In this document: piece by piece, positions 16,310 to 24,703 of the stretch
Numbering within the stretch: the stretch's first letter is position 1
Layout: the number at the start of each line of letters is the position of its first letter
Assembly: GCF_003350505.1 (NCBI RefSeq)
Contig: NZ_QQAY01000004.1
Location: 124,001-188,000 of the forward strand
From: Falsibacillus pallidus
GTDB taxonomy: Bacteria > Bacillota > Bacilli > Bacillales > DSM-25281
DNA: 64,000 nucleotides
Direction: 5' to 3'
The notes under the pieces: generated by a model
The model's input: the letters and a program-made list of their open reading frames with translations, nothing else
Told to the model about the DNA's origin: nothing
The model's database searches: none
Made by a program: the position numbers and the translations under genes

Positions 16310-17929
16310 ATGGAACATCTTGATAAACGTAAAAAAGTTCTCATCATGCTTGCCATTATGTCTGCCATGCTATTTGCAGCATTGAATCAGACAATCGTTG
16401 GTACAGCATTGCCGAGAATCATTGCCGATCTAGGTGGGATGGCATACTATAGCTGGGTATTTACTATTTACATGCTTACAAGCTCCATAACAGCCGTATT
16501 GGTTGGGAAGCTGTCTGATATATATGGACGTAAACCATTTATTTTAATTGGTATTGGTATTTTTACTATTGGTTCATTCTTATCTGGTTTTTCAGATACA
16601 ATCATCCAGTTGATCATCTTCCGTGGTGTCCAAGGATTTGGTGCCGGTATGATCATGTCTACAGCCTTTACAGCTGTAGGGGACTTGTTCTCACCGCGTG
16701 AAAGGGGAAGATGGCAAGGATTGATGAGTGCTGTGTTCGGTCTTGCCAGTGTGTTCGGTCCTACACTTGGCGGCTATATCGTCGATAACGCTGATTGGCA
16801 TTGGGTTTTCTGGGTATTCTTGCCGTTCGGTGCAGTAGCATTAATCATGATTTGGACGCTGTTCCCTTCCCAAGTGAAGAAACAAGGTGGATCCATAGAC
16901 TATTTTGGCTCTCTATTCTTGACGTTGACTATCGTACCGCTTCTACTTGCCTTCACGTGGGGCGGGAAAGACTACGAGTGGTCTTCAGTACAGATCATCG
17001 GTTTATTCGCCGGTACTGTTGTTTCATTACTGCTATTTTTATTCACAGAGAAAAAAGTTAAAAATCCAGTATTGCCTCTGGAACTATTTAAAAACAGTGT
17101 TTTCTCCCTTTCAAATTTGATTGGATTCTTGCTTGGAGCCGGTATGTTCGGGGCTATCATGTACATGCCTATGTTCGTACAGGGAGTCATTGGAACTTCT
17201 GCTACCAAGTCAGGGCTTGTGATGATGCCGATGACGCTTAGCATGGTTATTGCCAGCGCGATCGGTGGACAATTGATTACTAAAACAGGTAAATATAAAA
17301 TCATCGCTTTAATTGGTCTCTTGATCATGACAATTGGATTATTCGATCTATCACGAATGGGAACAGACACATCCAACACGACTGCCATTCTTAATATGAT
17401 TACAGTCGGAGTTGGGTTGGGTCTGAGCTTCCCGGTATTTACACTTACCATTCAAAATGCAGTGGATTATAAATTCCTGGGTGTTGCAACGGCATCCTCC
17501 CAATTGTTCAGACAAATTGGTGGAACAATCGGTGTAGCCATTATGGGAACTGTCATGAATTCCAAAATGACTGATAAAATGAAGGAACTGGCTGCTGAAG
17601 CTCAGCAAAGCGGCCAAGCTGGTGCCATACCGCCAGCGATGAAAGCTAAGCTTAAGGCGCTTCAGGATCCTCAATTATTAATGGATCCCGCAAAATTGAA
17701 AAAAGCTACAGAAGGTTTCCCTCCTGAAATGCAGGCGATTTTAAAACAAATCTTTGCTTTTACAAGGGAAGCATTAAGCTACTCCCTGACTCATGTTTTC
17801 CTAATTGGAGCATGCGTCATTGGTGCTGGCTTTATCTTGACCTTATTCATGAAGGAAATCCCTTTGAGACAGTCCAACAAAGGTGAAACTCCTGCAGAAG
17901 AAGAAAGCAAAGTTGCAAAAGCTGAATAA
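16310..17929 (+). CDS. DHA2-family MFS multidrug efflux transporter
   Basis: A 539-residue inner-membrane antiporter with about 14 hydrophobic segments, as in the EmrB/QacA (DHA2) family. Motif C-type N-Q-T-I-V-G-T-A-L-P-R near residue 26 and motif A G-K-L-S-D-I-Y-G-R-K near 65 are present. A polar insert (about 425-485) precedes the last helix. ATG 16310 is preferred to TTG 16307 (AGGGGG 8 nt upstream). It follows the MarR gene and is probably controlled by it. It is related to the pump at 62061-63572. Confidence 0.93.
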   Translation: MEHLDKRKKVLIMLAIMSAMLFAALNQTIVGTALPRIIADLGGMAYYSWVFTIYMLTSSITAVLVGKLSDIYGRKPFILIGIGIFTIGSFLSGFSDTIIQLIIFRGVQGFGAGMIMSTAFTAVGDLFSPRERGRWQGLMSAVFGLASVFGPTLGGYIVDNADWHWVFWVFLPFGAVALIMIWTLFPSQVKKQGGSIDYFGSLFLTLTIVPLLLAFTWGGKDYEWSSVQIIGLFAGTVVSLLLFLFTEKKVKNPVLPLELFKNSVFSLSNLIGFLLGAGMFGAIMYMPMFVQGVIGTSATKSGLVMMPMTLSMVIASAIGGQLITKTGKYKIIALIGLLIMTIGLFDLSRMGTDTSNTTAILNMITVGVGLGLSFPVFTLTIQNAVDYKFLGVATASSQLFRQIGGTIGVAIMGTVMNSKMTDKMKELAAEAQQSGQAGAIPPAMKAKLKALQDPQLLMDPAKLKKATEGFPPEMQAILKQIFAFTREALSYSLTHVFLIGACVIGAGFILTLFMKEIPLRQSNKGETPAEEESKVAKAE

Positions 17930-17933
17930 ATGG

Positions 17934-17967
17934 AAAGTCCCCCGATCCTTTAGATCGGGGGACTTTT
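17934..17967. terminator. Bidirectional terminator between MFS gene and zinc-ribbon gene
   Basis: AAAGTCCCCCGATC (17934-17947) pairs with GATCGGGGGACTTT (17953-17966). A-run and T-run flank a very GC-rich stem, so it can serve both converging genes. Confidence 0.93.
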
Positions 17968-17979
17968 CTACATACATAT

Positions 17980-18219
17980 TTAGTTCTCACCGAACTTGAT
18001 AAAAGTGAGTTCATCCTCGACAAGACCACATGCGGCACATTGAATCTTATTCTCAGGACCTTTATAAGCCATATGGAACGGCTCAAGATCGTTGTTTTCG
18101 TATTGCTGTAAGACATCTCCGGTATGCGGATCCAGTTTAACCGGGTGGGCGACCTGTTGTATAATATTGAAGCGTGTTCTATTCGTTTTACAGTTTGGAC
18201 AACGATATGGTGTGGCCAT
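17980..18219 (-). CDS. Small zinc-ribbon protein of unknown function
   Basis: A 79-residue protein with two knuckles, C-P-N-C near residue 7 and C-A-A-C near 61, that would bind one zinc. The middle is charged and without a transmembrane segment. AGGAGG lies upstream of ATG on the minus strand. It converges on the MFS gene across a shared terminator. I recognise it as a conserved Bacillus small protein but know no tested function. Confidence 0.75.
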   Translation of the reverse strand: MATPYRCPNCKTNRTRFNIIQQVAHPVKLDPHTGDVLQQYENNDLEPFHMAYKGPENKIQCAACGLVEDELTFIKFGEN

Positions 18220-18293
18220 TTTAAAAACCTCCTATATGTATTTTTGTTAGTATTTCACTGTATAAAAATTTTATGTGAAAAGGGGATGCAGTA

Positions 18294-18563
18294 ATGAACT
18301 TTGATGAACTATTATCAGCCTATAGAAACATATGGAACAATCGTCTTCTGGAGACTGGGGAATTTTCAGCGATGGAAATTTTAGAAGAAGCGATTAAAAG
18401 AGAGCTGCTCGATGAGAACAGCCATCCACGGATTCGTAAGACTAAAGAAGAAAAGTTTTACTTTGCCATGAAAAGGGTAAAGGAATCGAATCTTACGACC
18501 ATTCAAAAATATGATTTAATGGCGCTGCATATTGAGGTATTGGAAGAAATCAAAAAGAACTAA
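18294..18563 (+). CDS. Hypothetical 89-residue protein
   Basis: A charged, probably all-helical soluble protein with no recognised motif (F-S-A-M-E-I-L-E-E-A-I-K-R-E near residue 24; E-E-K-F-Y-F-A-M-K-R-V near 51). AAGGGG at 18280-18285 is about 8 nt before ATG. It is divergent from the zinc-ribbon gene, the two starts being about 75 bp apart. Real coding is supported by the ribosome-binding site and codon pattern only. Confidence 0.65.
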   Translation: MNFDELLSAYRNIWNNRLLETGEFSAMEILEEAIKRELLDENSHPRIRKTKEEKFYFAMKRVKESNLTTIQKYDLMALHIEVLEEIKKN

Positions 18564-18962
18564 ATCAAATGAAATGGTTATTTTGCAAAATTTAGGAGAA
18601 ATATGTTAAAAGCGGCTTGGAAACCCGTAAATAAACGTTACTTTTGTAATGGATGTGTAATATAAGTAATATATCCTGCGTTTCAGAGAATGTGTCAATA
18701 CTTGATTCTCGTTAAAATCTGGATTCACTTCGTATTATTTACTTTAGATGAAATGTAAGTCATTCCATCTCGATATTCTCAAACCCTAGTATTCTTCTGA
18801 CATTGACAGCCAGTCTTAAAATCTATTTCTATGAAAATCAAATAATATGATTCAACTTAAGCGATATATGAAATTCCTCCCAATAATATTACAAGAAACG
18901 CATGATATGATTTTGTTGTAGCAAGACAGAAACAACAAACACTAAGGGAGGAATTCATTATT
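18564..18962. other. AT-rich intergenic region upstream of CAP gene
   Basis: About 400 bases. A 20-codon ORF (18603-18665) with AGGAG upstream is present, but nothing else supports it. The right end must hold the CAP-gene promoter; I see no clear SigA boxes. C-A-T-G-A-T-A-T-G near 18901-18909 is only loosely like a mother-cell sigma-K -10 element. Confidence 0.4.
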
Positions 18963-19718
18963 ATGAATAAAAAGACACTTCTTTCTGCAGCAGCATCTCT
19001 AGCATTATTAGCATCTCCACTAGCTGGAATCGGGAAAGCTGATGCAGCTTCAAATACAAATTGCCCACAAGCTACTAAAGTACAAACTTATCAATATCAA
19101 ACAAATAATGTCCAAGATGCAAATGCTTGGCTTCAAAATATTCTTTCTAAATATAATGTAGATTATAAAGTACAGCTTCCACAACAAGCTCAACAGGCTC
19201 AAGCTCAACAAACTCAACAAGCACCAAAGCAAGTTCAACAGCCACAAACACAAAAGGCTGAAGCTCCTGCACAACAACAAACTCAAACACAACAGAAAGC
19301 AGCGGATACTTCCAAGGATACGTCTGCACAAAATGGTGCTCTAAGTGCTTATGAGCAGCAAGTAGTGGATCTTACTAATAAAGAACGTACACAACGCGGA
19401 TTATCTCCACTTAAAGTAGATACTGCTTTGAGCAAAATGGCGCGTGACAAATCTGCCGACATGCAGAAAAACAACTACTTCGATCATCAGAGCCCAACTT
19501 ACGGTTCTCCATTTGATATGATGAAGAAGTATGGCATCAGCTACCAATCTGCAGGTGAAAACATTGCCATGGGTCAGCAGACTCCACAAGAAGTAGTGAA
19601 CGCATGGATGAACTCTCAAGGACACCGTGAAAACATTCTAAACCCTAACTATACTCACATTGGTGTTGGATATGTAGAAAACGGCCACTATTGGACACAA
19701 GAATTCATCGGAAAATAA
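18963..19718 (+). CDS. Secreted CAP/SCP-domain protein (YkwD-like)
   Basis: A 251-residue exported protein. The signal peptide runs to about A28 (A-D-A-A-S), followed by a globular segment, a Q/A-rich low-complexity linker (about residues 75-118), and a C-terminal CAP domain (about 130-250) with F-D-H-Q-S-P, G-E-N-I-A, H-R-E-N-I-L-N-P and I-G-V-G-Y. The GGGAGGAATT ribosome-binding site is strong. Bacillus homologues are often spore-associated or wall-associated. The function is unknown, and the Q-rich linker suggests a tether. Confidence 0.9.
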   Translation: MNKKTLLSAAASLALLASPLAGIGKADAASNTNCPQATKVQTYQYQTNNVQDANAWLQNILSKYNVDYKVQLPQQAQQAQAQQTQQAPKQVQQPQTQKAEAPAQQQTQTQQKAADTSKDTSAQNGALSAYEQQVVDLTNKERTQRGLSPLKVDTALSKMARDKSADMQKNNYFDHQSPTYGSPFDMMKKYGISYQSAGENIAMGQQTPQEVVNAWMNSQGHRENILNPNYTHIGVGYVENGHYWTQEFIGK

Positions 19719-19735
19719 TTTAACAACTGAGCCAC

Positions 19736-19768
19736 AAAAGCAGCCTGATTCTTCAGGCTGCTTTTTCT
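19736..19768 (+). terminator. Intrinsic terminator after CAP gene
   Basis: AAAAGCAGCCTGA (19736-19748) pairs perfectly with TCAGGCTGCTTTT (19753-19765). Confidence 0.93.
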
Positions 19769-19912
19769 ATTTTTCATAAAAAGGGATAAATAAATACATA
19801 TATGATAAAATTGGTTAAACTATTTATCAAAGAGGGAATATCAAAAGTTGAAAAAGTCGTTTACTTTAAAGAAAATAAAGAGATAAATGGTAAGTTGGAG
19901 AGGGTATGCATG

Positions 19913-20683
19913 ATGAGAAAAACAGCATTTATCACAGGCGGTGCAAAAGGAATCGGGAAAAAGACTGCTTTTGCATTGGCAGCAGAAGGATTCAATATAG
20001 CATTGAACTTTAATACAAGTAAAAAAGATGCCGAAGAATTATCAGAAACGATTGAAAAAGAATTCGGTGTTGAATCTGCGGCTTTTCAGGGCGACATTTC
20101 AATACAAATGGATTGCGTTGATTTAGTAAAGTCCGTCAACAAACGCTTTGGATCGCTCGATGTCATTATACATAATGCCGGACCGTATGTGAAAGAACGT
20201 AAGGCGTTGGCTGAATACGAAGCGGAAGAGTGGCAATATCTGATTAACGGGAACCTGAATAGTGCGTTTTACTTGATGAAAGAAATTCTTCCAATAATGA
20301 GAGAAAATAAATGGGGCAGGGTGGTCACATTTGGATTTGACCGGGTTGAAACAGCTCCCGGCTGGATTTACCGGTCTGCGTTTGCTGCTGCCAAGACAGG
20401 CTTGGCTTCATTGACTAAAACGATTGCTTTGGAAGAAGCGGCTAATGGCATCACGGCAAACATGATCTGTCCGGGGGATATCATTGGGGAATGGAAGGAA
20501 AAAGGAGTCAAGGAAGCCCGTCTTGAAGAGGACTCTTCTGTTCCAGTTGGAAGACCTGGGACAGGAGGGGATATTGCCAGGGTGGTTGCTTTTTTATGCA
20601 GTGAAGAGTCGGATTTCATCACTGGCAGCATCATCCCGGTGACGGGGGGAAAAGACGTACTTGGAAAAGTATTTTACCAATAA
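19913..20683 (+). CDS. SDR-family oxidoreductase-like protein lacking catalytic Tyr (YtkK-like)
   Basis: A 256-residue Rossmann-fold protein. The cofactor motif T-G-G-A-K-G-I-G (about 8-15) and N-A-G (about 90) are intact. At the active site the usual Y-x3-K reads F-A-A-A-K (codon TTT near 20379), and the preceding catalytic Ser is absent (V-V-T-F-G-F-D). ATG 19913 (ATG 19910 possible) follows GGAGAGGG (19897-19904); upstream in-frame codons are unlikely to be coding. It resembles B. subtilis YtkK, a 3-oxoacyl-ACP-reductase-like protein, but canonical SDR catalysis is doubtful. Confidence 0.85.
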   Translation: MRKTAFITGGAKGIGKKTAFALAAEGFNIALNFNTSKKDAEELSETIEKEFGVESAAFQGDISIQMDCVDLVKSVNKRFGSLDVIIHNAGPYVKERKALAEYEAEEWQYLINGNLNSAFYLMKEILPIMRENKWGRVVTFGFDRVETAPGWIYRSAFAAAKTGLASLTKTIALEEAANGITANMICPGDIIGEWKEKGVKEARLEEDSSVPVGRPGTGGDIARVVAFLCSEESDFITGSIIPVTGGKDVLGKVFYQ

Positions 20684-20761
20684 TCATACTGCAAATGCGG
20701 CCATAAAACTTTTATAGTTAAAAGAGATTTTTACAATTCGGGGAAAGCTGGTAAACGAGAG

Positions 20762-22084
20762 ATGTTAAAACAAAAAGTACTTAAACTAAGTCCTTCGCAG
20801 CTATTATTTTTGATTTTCGGCTTTTTTATATTGGCAGGGGCAGTCTTACTGAAACTGCCGTTCTCTACAAAACAATCGATAACGTGGATTGATGCGATTT
20901 TCACGAGCACTTCCGCCATGACTGTCACTGGACTTGGAACGGTAGATACACCTGAAACATTTACCAGGATAGGGGAAATCATCATTGCCGTCCTTATTCA
21001 GCTAGGGGGGTTGGGCATTATGTCCTTTGCGGTCCTCATCTATATCATGCTTGGGAAAAAGATAGGGATTAAGCAGCGGATGGTCATTCAGCAAGCGCTG
21101 AATCAAATTAATATAGGTGGAGTCATCAAGCTGGTTAAATATTTATTTCTCTTTTCTCTATCGATTGAATTGATTGCCATGGTGGTTCTGGCCTTTCGTT
21201 GGGTTCCCTTATTCGGCTGGAAAGAAGGATTGTTTGACAGCTTTTTTCATGCCATATCAGCCTTTAATAATGCAGGCTTCGCTTTATGGAGCGATAACCT
21301 GACGCAATTTGCAGGTGATCCCACAGTCAATATTGTCATTACGACATTAATCATCATTGGCGGATTAGGGTTTACAGTTTTAGTGGACATGTTCATCAAA
21401 AGGCGCTGGTCTAAACTGAGTCTGCATTCCAAAATGATGATTGTTTCAACGATAGTGATCAATATTGTTTCAATGGCCTTTATTTTCTTATTTGAATATG
21501 GCAATTCTAAAACACTTGGTCCTTTGCCGCTTGGAGAAAAGCTATGGACATCCTATTTCCAAGCCATTACAACAAGGACTGCAGGATTCAATACAATAGA
21601 TATCGGCAGCATGGACGAATCCACGATATTTCTCTTCCTGATATTAATGTTTATTGGTGCAGGGAGCGCCTCCACCGGAGGAGGGATAAAACTTACCACT
21701 TTTTTGGTTATAGGTTTGGCTGTAATAAGTTTTATTCGAGGAAAAGATGATGTCTTCATTTTTAAAAGGACCATTAAACCAAATATCGTAATGAAATCTT
21801 TGGCCATAACGATCACGAGTATTTCCATTGTCGTATTGGCGGTCTTTCTATTGAACATTACAGAAAAAGCATCCTTCGTGAAAGTTTTGTTTGAAGTGGT
21901 ATCAGCCTTTGGTACCGTCGGCGTTACGATGGGACTGACAGGTTCCTTATCGTTTCTCGGGAAAATCATTATCATATTGGTAATGTTTGCAGGCAAACTG
22001 GGGCCGCTGACATTGGCATTTTTGATCGCAAAACCAAACAAAGCCAATTTTAAATATCCAAGTGAAGAGGTAATGACCGGTTAA
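20762..22084 (+). CDS. Ktr/Trk-type potassium uptake membrane subunit (KtrB/KtrD)
   Basis: A 440-residue TrkH-superfamily channel subunit. Four membrane-pore-membrane repeats carry selectivity-filter-like segments: T-V-T-G-L-G near residue 58, N-N-A-G-F near 172, T-R-T-A-G-F near 276 and G-T-V-G-V near 390. It imports K+ with Na+ dependence when bound to a cytosolic RCK ring (KtrA/KtrC). No such ring gene is adjacent, as for ktrD in B. subtilis. The leader is too short for a c-di-AMP riboswitch. Confidence 0.92.
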   Translation: MLKQKVLKLSPSQLLFLIFGFFILAGAVLLKLPFSTKQSITWIDAIFTSTSAMTVTGLGTVDTPETFTRIGEIIIAVLIQLGGLGIMSFAVLIYIMLGKKIGIKQRMVIQQALNQINIGGVIKLVKYLFLFSLSIELIAMVVLAFRWVPLFGWKEGLFDSFFHAISAFNNAGFALWSDNLTQFAGDPTVNIVITTLIIIGGLGFTVLVDMFIKRRWSKLSLHSKMMIVSTIVINIVSMAFIFLFEYGNSKTLGPLPLGEKLWTSYFQAITTRTAGFNTIDIGSMDESTIFLFLILMFIGAGSASTGGGIKLTTFLVIGLAVISFIRGKDDVFIFKRTIKPNIVMKSLAITITSISIVVLAVFLLNITEKASFVKVLFEVVSAFGTVGVTMGLTGSLSFLGKIIIILVMFAGKLGPLTLAFLIAKPNKANFKYPSEEVMTG

Positions 22085-22094
22085 GAAATAAAAT

Positions 22095-22127
22095 AAAAAG
22101 GATATCCGGCAAACGGATATCCTTTTT
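22095..22127. terminator. Bidirectional terminator between ktr and MATE genes
   Basis: AAAAAGGATATCCG (22095-22108) pairs with CGGATATCCTTTTT (22114-22127). It serves both converging genes. Confidence 0.92.
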
Positions 22128-22129
22128 GT

Positions 22130-23485
22130 TTATTCATTGGCAAGAGCCATTCTTTTTTGTACCATATGAAGCCTTGCGGATAAAGTGACGGCTCCAGCTG
22201 CCAGTCCTATAATGAGTCCAAGCCAATAGCCATACGCTTCAAAGCTGGTATGATTGGCAAGGAGGTATCCTGCAGGGAGCCCGATGACCCAATACGAAAC
22301 CAATGCCATAATAAAAGTTATATTTACGTCCTTATATCCCCTAAGTGCACCCTGTACAGGTGCTTGGATGGCATCAGAAAGCTGAAAGAACACGGCATAA
22401 AGAAGAAAATGGGATGTTAACGCAATGACTTCCTTATTTCCACTGTATATTGAAGCAATTTGATCTTTGAACCCAAAGAGAAATATTCCGCAGACCATAG
22501 CCATGGCAATGGCAGAAACAAGACCGATCCAGCTATATTTCCTTGCGTCTTCGTATCTTTTGGCGCCTACTTCAAATCCGACAACAATCGTTAACCCCAT
22601 AGAAATACTTAAGGGAATCATATATAGAAATGATGCAAAATTGAGTGCAGCCTGATGTGAAGCAATGATTAGCGTACTATATTCGCTCATTAAAAGGGTT
22701 ACGGCAGAAAATATGCTTGTTTCGAAAAAAATAGATAAGCCGATTGGTATGCCGATTTTGAAAATTTCCTTCCATACTCGAAAAGATGGGAGCTGTGTTT
22801 TGGAAAACACTTTATAGGCCGAAAAAGGCTTGCGTAGATGAATGATAATCATTGCGAGTCCCGTAATGGTCCAATAGGTGATCGCAGAAGCATAGCCAGC
22901 ACCGACTCCACCGAGTTCAGGGAAACCAAATTTCCCAAAGATGAATACATAATTAAAAAATGCGTTGATTGGCAAGGAGAGAAGAGTAATCGCCATAGAG
23001 ACCCTTGTTTTGCCTAGTGCATCAATGAAAGATCGCAGCACGTTATAGATAAACAATGGGATCATACCCGCAGATAGGGCAGTAAGGTAATCGTGTGAAA
23101 TAACCCTTACATGCTTTTCTACATTCATGTGATCAAGAATGGGATCGAGGATCACAGAGCCGATTAATAACACCAAAATGGCCATGACAATTGCAACATA
23201 GATGCCTTGAATGACGGAGGAGGACACATCTGATTTATTTTTCGCCCCGGCTAATTGAGCGACAATCGGTGTGATGGCAAGAAGGATTCCACTCAGCCCA
23301 GTAAAGACTGGAACCCATAATGAAGAACCGATTGCAACACCGGCAAGATCTTTAGCTGAATACTGGCCGGACATCATTGTATCAAGGAAATTCATTGAGA
23401 ACATGGCAAGCTGGGTGACCAAAATGGGAATCAATATTTTGATGAATAATTGAATTTTATCTTTTAATGTGTGTGTTTCATACAT
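22130..23485 (-). CDS. MATE-family cation/drug antiporter (NorM-like)
   Basis: A 451-residue membrane protein with 12 predicted helices in two pseudo-symmetric halves. The MATE signature regions are S-M-N-F-L-D-T-M-M-S-G near residue 29 and A-P-V-Q-G-A-L-R-G-Y near 370. It probably exports cationic compounds in exchange for Na+ or H+. GAGGTCACC precedes ATG on the minus strand. It is monocistronic; no regulator gene adjoins it. Confidence 0.93.
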   Translation of the reverse strand: MYETHTLKDKIQLFIKILIPILVTQLAMFSMNFLDTMMSGQYSAKDLAGVAIGSSLWVPVFTGLSGILLAITPIVAQLAGAKNKSDVSSSVIQGIYVAIVMAILVLLIGSVILDPILDHMNVEKHVRVISHDYLTALSAGMIPLFIYNVLRSFIDALGKTRVSMAITLLSLPINAFFNYVFIFGKFGFPELGGVGAGYASAITYWTITGLAMIIIHLRKPFSAYKVFSKTQLPSFRVWKEIFKIGIPIGLSIFFETSIFSAVTLLMSEYSTLIIASHQAALNFASFLYMIPLSISMGLTIVVGFEVGAKRYEDARKYSWIGLVSAIAMAMVCGIFLFGFKDQIASIYSGNKEVIALTSHFLLYAVFFQLSDAIQAPVQGALRGYKDVNITFIMALVSYWVIGLPAGYLLANHTSFEAYGYWLGLIIGLAAGAVTLSARLHMVQKRMALANE

Positions 23486-23651
23486 AAGGTGACCTCGGTT
23501 CTAAAAATTTCGGAAGACGAATGAATTATATCATGATTAGTGTCCTATATGTGCAAATAGAATTTTTCCTTGTGTATATATGCCATTTAGAATATTTCCT
23601 TTTTCCACTCATATATTGTATGGACAAGCAATAGGAAAGGGGTATAAAAAT

Positions 23652-23813
23652 ATGGCTTACCGATACTCAAAAGGATGGTTTATTCAGCAGCTGAAAACGA
23701 TTGGACTGACTAAACATCCTATCGAAAGAAAGAAACTGGAGTTGTATCGTACATTTGTTGTGAGAAATTTATACGAAGAACATTTCGGTCCTACTGAAGC
23801 AGAAAAAGAATAA
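23652..23813 (+). CDS. Small DUF2639/YflJ-like protein
   Basis: A 53-residue basic protein (M-A-Y-R-Y-S-K-G-W-F-I-Q-Q-L-K, then H-P-I-E-R-K-K-L-E-L-Y-R-T-F, R-N-L-Y-E-E-H-F) matching the short Bacillus family that includes YflJ. AAAGGGG lies about 9 nt before ATG 23652. An in-frame ATG at 23580 would add a hydrophobic leader across the likely promoter and is rejected. The function is unknown. Confidence 0.75.
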   Translation: MAYRYSKGWFIQQLKTIGLTKHPIERKKLELYRTFVVRNLYEEHFGPTEAEKE

Positions 23814-23824
23814 ATCAGAAATAG

Positions 23825-23853
23825 AAAAAAGCAAAGCGGATGCTTTGCTTTTT
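23825..23853. terminator. Bidirectional terminator
   Basis: AAAAAAGCAAAGC (23825-23837) pairs with GCTTTGCTTTTT (23842-23853). It lies between converging genes and overlaps the stop of the acetyltransferase gene. Confidence 0.9.
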
Positions 23854-24412
23854 ATGCTTCCAGGACCTGTGTGTCTTCTTCCGCAGGCTGGCGCATGATA
23901 TGAAGAGTAAAAAGATCTTTTGGTATTTCATATAAATCATATATTTCTTCTGCGGCATTGAGTTGATCATAGACCGATTTTCTGGATTCATTGGCTTTTA
24001 GGACATAAGGCAATTTTTCGGCAGCCTTACGTGATCTTGTGTTCACTTTTCTGATGCGCATAAAAATGGTCTGGATTTCAAGTTCAAAGAATAGTTCTTT
24101 GAAAAATTCATCTTTTGCCATAGCGTTGTAGCCTTTTCCATGAGCCGGCTTTCCAAGCCATGTCCCAAGGAAACCTGCGCCATCTTCAATGTCAAACAGA
24201 TTGATTGTCCCGATTGGTGCACCCCATTCATCCAGAATGGTTCTTGAGATCAGCTGCCCTTGTTCCTCTGCTTCTATTGTCTGTTTTGTCAGAAAGACAA
24301 ATTCATCGTAAGAGTAAGCTTTTTGGCGAACAAAAGGGAAGACATCAGGGTGCGTCATCAACTCGAACAGAACGTGGCATTCTTGTCCGCATATCTCGCG
24401 CTTTTTAAGCAT
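23852..24412 (-). CDS. GNAT-family N-acetyltransferase
   Basis: A 186-residue RimJ/RimL-like acetyltransferase. The acetyl-CoA turn is G-K-P-A-H-G-K-G-Y-N near residue 88, with V-N-T-R-S-R-K-A-A-E-K just downstream in place of the usual N-x2-S motif. The start follows GGGAGGG by 6 nt on the minus strand, so an extended start at 24508 is rejected. The substrate could be a protein N-terminus or a small amine. The 5' region carries unusual hairpins (24457-24509). Confidence 0.85.
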   Translation of the reverse strand: MLKKREICGQECHVLFELMTHPDVFPFVRQKAYSYDEFVFLTKQTIEAEEQGQLISRTILDEWGAPIGTINLFDIEDGAGFLGTWLGKPAHGKGYNAMAKDEFFKELFFELEIQTIFMRIRKVNTRSRKAAEKLPYVLKANESRKSVYDQLNAAEEIYDLYEIPKDLFTLHIMRQPAEEDTQVLEA

Positions 24413-24483
24413 GAGAATCCCTCCCGATGAGAGCAGTCCAAAGCAGGATCCACCCTCGAAATTTTTCATAGACTTCATAAAAA

Positions 24484-24509
24484 ATTTCGGGGTGGGAATC
24501 GAACCCACT
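24484..24509 (-). other. tRNA T-arm-like hairpin with following T-run
   Basis: On the minus strand GTGGG-TTCGATT-CCCAC forms a 5-bp stem with a loop matching the tRNA T-loop (GGTTCGATTCC), followed by CCCGAAATTTTTT. It could be an intrinsic terminator of the amidohydrolase transcript or a tRNA 3' remnant. No matching 5' acceptor strand is visible. Confidence 0.4.
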
Positions 24510-24703
24510 AGGACCAGCTGAAAAAATTATTACCACTGGTGGCGCACCATTTGCCTTCCCTCAATTGCGTATAAAATTGTGTGTTGAATTAAAATCTATT
24601 TCCTCTGTATCATACAAAAAAAATCAGGAAATGGGAATAGTGAAATTGTTAATTTTTCTTGAAGTTTTTCCACCAATTTTTGACAAAAAACTGCATGCTT
24701 TTC

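Noticed and set aside
19802-19912. N-terminal extension of the SDR gene from ATG 19802
   Set aside because: The extra 37 residues precede the universal SDR N-terminus, while a strong GGAGAGGG ribosome-binding site fits ATG 19910/19913.
20684-20761. c-di-AMP (ydaO-type) riboswitch before the Ktr subunit gene
   Set aside because: The gap of 78 bp is too short for the aptamer and shows no conserved segments.
23652-23813. ORF beginning at ATG 23580 upstream of the DUF2639-like gene
   Set aside because: It would run across the likely promoter; AAAGGGG is positioned for ATG 23652, which also matches the family N-terminus.
24413-24470. T-box-like AGGGTGGATCC on the minus strand before the acetyltransferase gene
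   Set aside because: The match to AGGGTGGNACCGCG breaks after eight bases, no stem I, specifier loop or following terminator is evident, and a GNAT gene is an unlikely T-box target.
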